64,000 bases of DNA from the NCBI GenBank assembly GCA_025094145.1, contig JALLLS010000016.1, forward strand, positions 186,001-250,000, read 5' to 3'. The notes under the pieces are model-generated. The model was not told the origin of the DNA and made no database searches. It saw nothing but the letters and a program-made list of their open reading frames with translations. This DNA comes from Spinellus fusiger (lineage: Eukaryota > Mucoromycota > Mucoromycetes > Mucorales > Phycomycetaceae). How positions within the stretch are numbered: position 1 is the first letter of the stretch; the number at the start of each line of letters is the position of its first letter. This document shows positions 56,927 through 64,000 of the stretch, piece after piece. A program made the position numbers and the translations under genes.

Positions 56927-59166
56927 ATGAGTTGATGTCACTCATAGTAGATTCTGATTTGCTTTGGGAAGCTTCAACAAAACAAAGTCAGCCCCTTACC
57001 TTGATGGACACAAGGACCAGACACTGGAAAGACTCTGATGGTGTCAGAAGTCCCTATGCAAACCCGATCTTTGAGGATTTTGTTTATGATGCTCATGATC
57101 AGGCGCTACTTAAACTATCACATGCTGTACAATTGTGAAATGGATTTTCTATATCTCTTAAAGATATTAAATAGGTGTTCCTAAGTATAGTGCAATGTAC
57201 AAATATAAACTTGAACTTTTTAATTTTTTATGATAATGAACATTTATAGTAACTTGGCAATTTCCAAATATCTTATCTCTGTTATTTTTTGACAAGCTGT
57301 GTCATCATTAGTACTCAGACCTTTGTACTTTTAGTCTGAAGCATATTTTATATGCTTATCTATCTATAGAGAGAGAGAGAGAGAATAGCCCACAGCATAA
57401 AGATGTGATAGGCCATACTCCTAACTGTACTCTAAGTTATAGGATGAAAAGAGTAGTCCATAGAAGGGCAAAAGAGGGTAAAAGATGTATTAAACTGTCT
57501 AAATGAATAATATATATATAAAAGACTCTGGTGTCTCTTATAAACTAGTGGACTTTTATACGTCATAAGAAATAGGGTATACAATGAGTTACAGATGGAA
57601 AGGGACCAGCCCTCAACGGATTGTTCTTATATTGTGAATAAGAAGTATGTATAGATTTATGTTCCCAGCTAGTGCAGATAGGTACAGAGTATGATAGTTT
57701 AAAGTTGTGATAGTGACCCTACAATGGATTATCCTTTGTAACATCCAATGCCTTCGGAACTTATCAGTAATTTAAGTAGGTTGTGTACCAAGCCAAGGTT
57801 AAACATTCAAATTTCATGTACAAGCAATAGAATCAGATGGGAAATACATTGCTTTAAAGAGCAGGCCCCCTTTACCTGAAGAATCTATAAAGAGAACAGT
57901 GTGTATCATTAGAATATTCTGTACAATAATGATGACGACGACAGTGCTTCATTAGTACCTACTATAGCTTTTATTTTTACTTTTTCACTATTAATCTTTT
58001 CTGATTAAGGCATGCAATGAAGAGTGTATGAATTATTAAATAAGAGATAATGTTTATTTATTTAGTTCTATAAAGATATTATTCAGAGCAAGTAAACACA
58101 TGCAGTCCTGACTTTTTTTGAGATAGAAATTATACAATAGACACTATTTGTCTTTTGGATTCTCATTCACTTTAACACACATGTATACACTTTTTGTATG
58201 AGATCATCTCATTGTTCTTACTTAGTCCCACGTTGCGATGAGAGATCTAAATGGGTAACCCACAGTGGACACAAATCCCCTGTAAGGAAGAAGAGTCTTG
58301 GCTATTAGAGAAAAGAGAGAGAATACACATGCAGACAATCAAATAGAGAATGGTCCAATAAGAGCATCAACTTTAAGCACATAAGACCCGAACAACCGGA
58401 ATAAACAAAACAGGGGAGTGTTGTTCATCCTTGTAACTGGCAGATCCCTTGGCCTCCACAAGAGAAGGGATAGAATGCAGGGTTGGAGACAACAGAAAAC
58501 TCCGTTCTACAGGCATTGTACATTCTACATCTTAGCTATACACCATGCAATTTACACAAACCATTCTTAATATCTTAACACTATACTCTATAGTGTGTAC
58601 AGACAAGGGGCCACTTTGGTGTGCTTAGTACATCCATGGAAGATCTCTTGATCGTTGCTGTTCAATGGAGCTTGTTGAACTCCCGCTGCCTTCTCTACTA
58701 GCACTGTGCCTTTCTTGATCCAACTCAACCTTCTCTCGTGACTGTTTTTAGGGGCACTTGTCTCTGTTGTGCTGACACCAGATCAGCCCAAGTAGAGTCC
58801 CCACCCCCTTGCCCCTCTATTATGTGTCTTTGTGCACTAAATTCCTAAAGTATGGGTCCATTCTTTAGTATTGCAGTGGGTCTCATACGTATGGAGTCAG
58901 GTGTATATGTCTTACACAATGACTACAGTGGATACTCCCATATATATCAATGGAGAGTCACCATAGCCAACACTACAGCATAAAGAGGCAGGGTGAAATA
59001 GCACAGACGATAGAGACAGAATATAGCCACCTCTTGCCCTATGGGGAAAACTCATTTTGATGCACTTGTGGCCCTTACTACAATTCAAACTCAGAAAACA
59101 TGCATCGCCTGTTTTTCCTGTTTTTTTTCTTTTTTTTTTCCACCTCTCTCATCATTACAGTATAGA
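56927..59166. other. intergenic stretch with a possible orphan coding fragment
   Basis: At about 56954-57138 a plus frame (DLLWEASTKQSQPLTLMD, later RSPYANPIFEDFVYDAHDQA) has balanced codon use and higher GC than its surroundings. It directly follows transposon copy 3 and resembles no family I know. The rest is AT-rich; 58.4-58.9 kb is somewhat GC-richer but has no gene. Confidence 0.4.
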
Positions 59167-60343
59167 ATGAATCAAGAATACTACATGTTATGGTCAGAAG
59201 TCCAGGAGACATGGAAGAGACAATACCAAGCGTATGGAGAAGATCCACTTGCTCTTATTACTCACCTATTCCAGCCAAAAGTGTTCTTTACAGCTGGTTC
59301 AAAGACGTCCGGTATGCCACTGTGTACAGGTAGTGTGTCTCTTTCTTTTCTATTCCATCCACACACACACACACACACACACACAGAGAGAGAGAACAAC
59401 CATCCTCAATTGAAGACGTATTATCATATAGGAAGATACGCTGCCACAGATGAAATGGTGATATTGGTTCATAGTACCATTGTAGAGCAATTACGTGGAT
59501 TGTTACGTGGCCTTGTGATAAGCTATGGATTCCCTGAGCCTGACTTTATTGCTGTGACTCCTCAGCCCTACACAGATATCAATGAATGTTATATCAATGA
59601 TCATAAAGATTACACAGCCCTTCTCAATACATTAAAAAAGACAAACAAGGCAAATGTTCGTTCACAGCATGGAAGGCATGAGTTGGATCTGGCCATCCGT
59701 CTTGTACAGCAGAAACAGTACGTGTTTATCAGTCTCGATATTGAAGCTTATGAGAAAGACCACTCTATCTTGCTTGAAATTGGATGGTCCATGTATGACT
59801 CAAAGAACGACATGTTCCTTGACCAACACTATATGATCAATGATTATCGCCATCTTACCAATGGGACCTATGTAGATGATCAAAAGCTGAAATTCCAGTT
59901 TGGTTCTTCTGTCTGGTGTGGATTGAAGCAGGCATTTGAGGAATTGAGAAAAGACATTGACTGGGCCATTGAACGCGACGGTGGATTTGCACTGATAGGA
60001 CATGGCCTGGCTTCTGATCTTAAGTATCTTGAACAACAGAAATTCAAATGGCCTAGTAAAGTGAGGAAAGAGATAAAGGACAGGAAGTCGGGTTCTGCAA
60101 TAAAGATATTGAACACAGATACAATGTATGGAGTCTATATTAACCAGCAACACAATCCACCTTCACTAAGAAACACACTGGAGTTTATGGACATTGAGTC
60201 ATGGTGTCTACACAACGCAGGTAGGTCCTAATGTACCAAAGAGATCTAAAGAAAGGTACTTAGGCAATGATGCACATTACACTATGGAGCTGTTCATGAA
60301 GATTGTTGAGAAAGCAAGCAAGCAGACTGACAGACTCATTTAA
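59167..60343 (+). CDS. Gfd2/YDR514C-like DEDDh exonuclease-fold protein
   Basis: Three exons: 59167-59311, 59432-60220 and 60264-60343, giving 337 residues. DEDDh residues can be placed: Asp151 and Glu153 in SLDIEAYEKDHS, Asp244 in GHGLASDLKYL, and His309 and Asp314 in HNAGNDAHYTM. The last motif is created only when the third intron boundary is spliced, which supports the model. The order and the EKDH/EIGWSMYD pattern resemble fungal Gfd2/YDR514C-type proteins, a 3'-5' exonuclease fold; substrates are unknown to me. All five catalytic positions are kept, so activity is plausible. The start is ATG 59167. An in-frame ATG at 59041 would add a Phe/Ser/Cys-rich run that looks like an intron-type pyrimidine tract ending in CAG. 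Intron 1 carries a CA/GA microsatellite. Convergent with the Pom33-like gene. Confidence 0.8.
59359..59394. repeat. (CA)13(GA)5 microsatellite inside an intron
   Basis: Dinucleotide run within intron 1 of the Gfd2-like gene. It keeps the frame open, so an ORF finder reads through the intron as HTHTHT. Confidence 0.9.
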
Positions 60344-60425
60344 TAATAGTAAAAAAAAAACAGAGAAGGAGAAGAGGGAGAGAAATAAAGAAGCCTGCTA
60401 TTACTATTCATGCTGGTTACATTAC

Positions 60426-61487
60426 TTATCGAGCAGGAGTAGGTTGTTGTTGTACTATGGCTTGTCCATAGCGAATGATCATCCCCTTTACACTTGTATA
60501 CACACTGGATACCATGGGAGGGATACGTGCATCTGCAGTTGGAGGAAGGAGGAAACGATCAAGACGTTCACGCAAATTACCAAAGGATTGGCGTGTATAA
60601 GCAGACATATGGTAGCGGAAACGTAAGAATTGAGCAAACACAAAGATAGACATGATACGAAGCCTACAGGAACATCATTCTATTAGAAACACTTGTATGC
60701 AAAAAGAACCCTCCTCCTCTTCCTTGGAGTGACAGGCTAGTGTATATCTTACTTGAATAACCCAAGAAGCAGTCTACCCATAATACCCACTACTTCCACC
60801 TGAGCAACAAAGCGCATGGCAGGGCCGTAGTTTGCGTCTGTCCATGCCTTGATTTTTGACTGTGTTGTTGTCTGCCAGCTGGCGTTGGTGGCGGTTCCTG
60901 CGGGGACAGGGAAGACAGTAGGGATAATACTAGTGCGAATATAGCCAATGGTGTGGAATGCACTGAATGAAACATAGGGAACAAGACTCACTGCACAAAC
61001 ACTCCCTTGTCAGCAACCTAAATACATTATACAACACCCTCACTTACCAGCAATATCACTCGAAAACAACCAGTAAAGACTGAGGAGCAAATACTGTGCA
61101 TTCTCATCCATAGCTAACTTTTGAGCAAAAGCAATGCTGGGTTGAGGAATCTACAATGGCTATTGTCAGTCCTCTCTCTCTCTCTCCATTCTTTGGACTA
61201 CTTACACCATGAGACTTGTAAATAACAACACCATAAGAGATAAGGGCACCTATATAGGCTGCGGTGTATCCTTTTGTACTTGAGCCAAAGGTCAATGTAG
61301 ACAGTACATATGAAAAGGCACCGAACAGAGTAAAGACATGACCTACAAACCATAAGAATTGTAGGTTCTGTAAAGTGTTATTATCAGTAACATGTTGGTG
61401 CTGTTTATCTCCATGAACACTTTACAGTACCTTTACCATGGTAAGAAGACGCTCTTGAAGAGGCCGAGATGTATTAGGTATAGCCAT
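60426..61487 (-). CDS. POM33: Pom33/TMEM33/Tts1-family ER and nuclear-pore membrane protein
   Basis: Five exons on the minus strand: 61487-61431 (or 61437), 61367-61206, 61150-61048, 60990-60753 and 60663-60426, giving 265 (or 263) residues. The order of hydrophobic segments and the motif LQFLWFVGHVFTLFG, then SYGVVIYKSHG, YLLLSLYWLFSSDIA and FAQFLRFRYHMSAYTRQSF, match the TMEM33/Pom33/Tts1 family. These proteins shape tubular ER and help nuclear-pore distribution. Length fits (human TMEM33 is 247). Two donors for intron 1 (GTAAAG after MAIPN...LLTM, or GTACTG six bases later giving ...TMVK) both keep the frame and the sequence cannot decide. The C-terminus is Gln-rich. Stop codons of this gene and the Gfd2-like gene are 82 bp apart. 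Confidence 0.85.
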
Positions 61488-61756
61488 ATTCCTAGTGTTT
61501 TATAATTTAGCTATTGTTTAGAGTCTATTCTCTCAACGCGTACTAACAGAAGCAAAGTCGCGACAAGAGAGGTGCAGCAGTGGAAAGCTACAAGGAGTGA
61601 TGTCAGAGGACACTTGAAGCATTGTGATCTGATTGGTGGGAAATGGAAGTATCACTATGGATAAGCCTATCGAATCCAAGGAAACCCAGTTATGCTGCAC
61701 TGTTAGATTGGCGCCAAAGATTTTATGGCACTGTTTGATCATTCTATTTTTCTGTT

Positions 61757-61860
61757 CTTTTGCATTTTAGCATTTTAGCATTTTGGTATTTTGGTATTTT
61801 GGTATTTTGGTACTTTGGTACTTTGGTACTTTGGTATTTCAGTACTTTGGTATTTCAAGT
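61757..61860. repeat. 10-bp minisatellite (TTTGGTATTT type)
   Basis: About ten units with graded variation: AGCATTTT, then GGTATTTT, GGTACTTT and GGTATTTC, period 10. The ordered change along the array suggests stepwise expansion. Confidence 0.9.
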
Positions 61861-61896
61861 ATATCAATATTCTCTCACTGTAACATTTGTGTATTT

Positions 61897-61978
61897 CAGT
61901 AGTCTAGCATTTCAGTAGTCTAGCATTTCAGTAGTCTAGCATTTCAGTAGTCTAGCATTTCAGTAGTCTAACATTTCA
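61897..61978. repeat. 16-bp minisatellite (AGCATTTCAGTAGTCT)5
   Basis: Five nearly perfect 16-bp units, the last with one change. They share the word AGCATTT with the preceding 10-bp array, so both may derive from one seed. Confidence 0.9.
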
Positions 61979-64000
61979 CAATAGTAAAGTATAATAGTAA
62001 AGTATAATAATAATTAAAATAATTAAAATAATAATTAAAATAGTCTTAATGCCATCTGCCCATCTAATCTTCAGGGAGCAACTTGAAAAAGAAATGAATG
62101 AAAAAGAAAACACAATGGACTCACTAAAGCACGAACCCTGACAAGATACTGGTCATACTGCTTTTTAGACTCGTCTCTATTCTATAGCGGCCATCAGCAT
62201 CTTCTATTACAAGTGTTATGAAATACAAGCCATCAGTCGACTTATGACGAGATCATTAGATGTTGGGTAGTACTAAAAGTGGGTTTAGATAAAACGAGCA
62301 TGTTTGTGCTTTGTTAAACACACACCAGCAAGACCATCCAAGGTCTGTGCACCAACAAGTGAGCAAACAAAGAATATAGAATAAAGCACCACATGTCATA
62401 GGCTGCTCAGCCATAACCTGATGTTCATTTAGTATTGTCTTTTATGATTCACTTTCAATAAGAATACAATGAACATAAACACTAGGCAACATGAGTACCA
62501 CTACGAACGATAATAGCAAACTACATGTCAGTAGTTTTACTAGGACTGCACATGAAGAGTTAATTAAAATGTACCCTATTTTACATGCATTTAATATGTA
62601 GCATAACATTCATCTGTATCTTATGAAGAGTAGTTTGCAATGTTTAGGTGGATTAAAACATATATATCTTATTAGTGTCACTGTACCCTAGTTTTCCTGT
62701 TGGATGTTTCCTTGAAATGTGAATAAATTACACCAAACTACATCACGCTATTTTATTATTGATGCTATTTTCAACATCATTGGATCCACTATTCCACTAT
62801 TTCAATACTCGATTTAACATGACCTAAGGCAATCATAGCTGAGATCGTATGCCACCCTTCTCTGTAATTTCGGAGGCTTATTAATGATCTCCCTTTTAAA
62901 ATAGTAATCAAGGGAGATGACCAGTAGATTCTTGCGTCTGGTATATTTACAACAAGATGTCATTTCAAAGAAAGAAAGAAAAAAGACAAGTGTTTATTTT
63001 TACATCAACTAAATTCGTCAGTGGCTAATAATGGAATTCTTACTGGCTGTAGCTCTCCCTTGCATGTCATTTCCATTTGACACCCCTATGCCTAATGTGG
63101 AGAGACAAGTGGGTATAGGACCTGAACAAATAAGCTAAACTAATCTCCGTGTCAATCCCTTTCTGAGAATAGTAGAGAGAGAACATTATAGAATAGCAGA
63201 GACAGAAAAGCAAGTAATTTCATCTGTAGTAACTTGCACCTGTTTGGAAATTTTATGTTGTAAATATTTCACATTTTGGTATTTCTCTCTATTTTCTGTG
63301 TTTATTCTACTCTTTCTTTTTCTTTTTTACTCATGTGCCCCTTGACACGAGGAGTGTGGGGCTTCTTTATGTGCTAACTTGTTTCTAAAAAACAATGGCC
63401 AATCGTAGGTCTTACTATGGCGACACGGAAAGCTAAATGAAGCAAGATAGACATCTGGTAATAATTGTTATAAACACATGTCTTGTTGATAGATCGATAC
63501 ATCAATGAAGCAAAATAGACACTGTCAGTCTTTCTCTTTATTTAAATAATTAAAGACCTGAAGGATAGGTACACCACAACTGTAGGTGGTTGTAGGTATG
63601 AGTTTGGCTTATTAGAAACAAAGCACGCACTCTATTTTGATTTACATCTGTAAAACATAGGTCAAGGTGTAACCCTGCTTGACAGAGACGACATAGGATG
63701 TTTCTAGTCTTATCAGTATTTTAATTCTTAAATTATACCACTACTATTCAGAAGAATAGAACCTATAATCCTCAGTTTGACAGATAACTCTATTTGATTT
63801 CTTTTGTACCTGTGCTTACATCTCTATTCTCAATTCTCAATTCTCAATACTATGGAAAGCTAGTGGGTGCATTTTGTAAGTGTAAAGAGGGAACTCAATA
63901 CGTTTTCTTATATGAATGATTCATTATAAAACAACGACAGTTAGCTTAATACTGTCTTTTGCAATTATCCCTGAATAAACCTATATGTTTTATTATGAAA

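Larger units (their letters stand above)
61488..64000. other. gene-free stretch to the window end
   Basis: Starts with the Pom33-like promoter, then two minisatellites (61757-61978). A 30-codon frame at 62049-62141 (MPSAHLIFREQLEKEMNEKE) is too short to support. I see nothing else with coding character. Confidence 0.5.

Noticed and set aside
59041..59166. Upstream in-frame ATG for the Gfd2-like gene
   Set aside because: The added residues are translation of a T-rich tract ending in ATTACAG, which looks like a splice acceptor or leader rather than protein.
62049..62141. 30-codon frame MPSAHLIFREQLEKEMNEKE
   Set aside because: Too short and isolated to separate from chance.

Overview
This is a eukaryotic nuclear window, most likely from an early-diverging filamentous fungus (Mucoromycota, Mucorales-like). 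That placement is an inference. It rests on short spliceosomal introns (about 43-150 nt, GTAAGT-type donors, YAG acceptors), AT-rich intergenic DNA with many microsatellites, decayed Tc1/mariner-type transposons, fungal families (Kre9/Knh1-like GPI cell-wall protein, Pom33/TMEM33, Gfd2/YDR514C-type nuclease) and an EPG5-like autophagy protein that ascomycete yeasts lack. I saw no rRNA, tRNA or CRISPR array.

Layout. 1-7.9 kb is gene-poor: tandem repeats, one acidic low-complexity ORF (minus, 1498-2103), possible decayed coding pieces at 4.2-4.8 kb and two transposase relics (5.4-7.3 kb). 7959-12923 is an intronless EPG5-like gene. 12.9-15.4 kb is AT-rich with a foldback element. 15402-16496 (GPI cell-wall protein) and 16782-17662 (Mediator MED20) are convergent multi-exon genes. 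17.7-24.2 kb holds a foldback MITE abutting a frameshifted 1.34 kb Tc1 element and a third transposase relic. 24254-24670 encodes a small protein with two copies of a CxxHx4CxxC motif, convergent with the NPT1 nicotinate phosphoribosyltransferase gene (25011-26371). 27487-41921 is a complete eight-exon cytoplasmic dynein heavy chain gene. 44263-45290 is a class-B bHLH regulator. 49239-50708 is a mitochondrial carrier of the SLC25A39/40/Mtm1 type. 47.9-57 kb carries three copies of a TIR transposon family (ends CTACACACCCAAAGATTT) that I could not match to a known superfamily. 59167-60343 (Gfd2-like DEDDh nuclease) and 60426-61487 (Pom33/TMEM33) are convergent, 82 bp apart. The rest to 64 kb is repeats and unassigned DNA.

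The genes are unrelated housekeeping functions: motor transport, NAD salvage, transcription, autophagy, mitochondrial transport, ER/nuclear-pore membrane shaping. They do not form a cluster. I joined exons by requiring consistent splice phase, and every multi-exon model closes in frame. The most novel material is in the repeats and in the EPG5-like and double-zinc-motif proteins.
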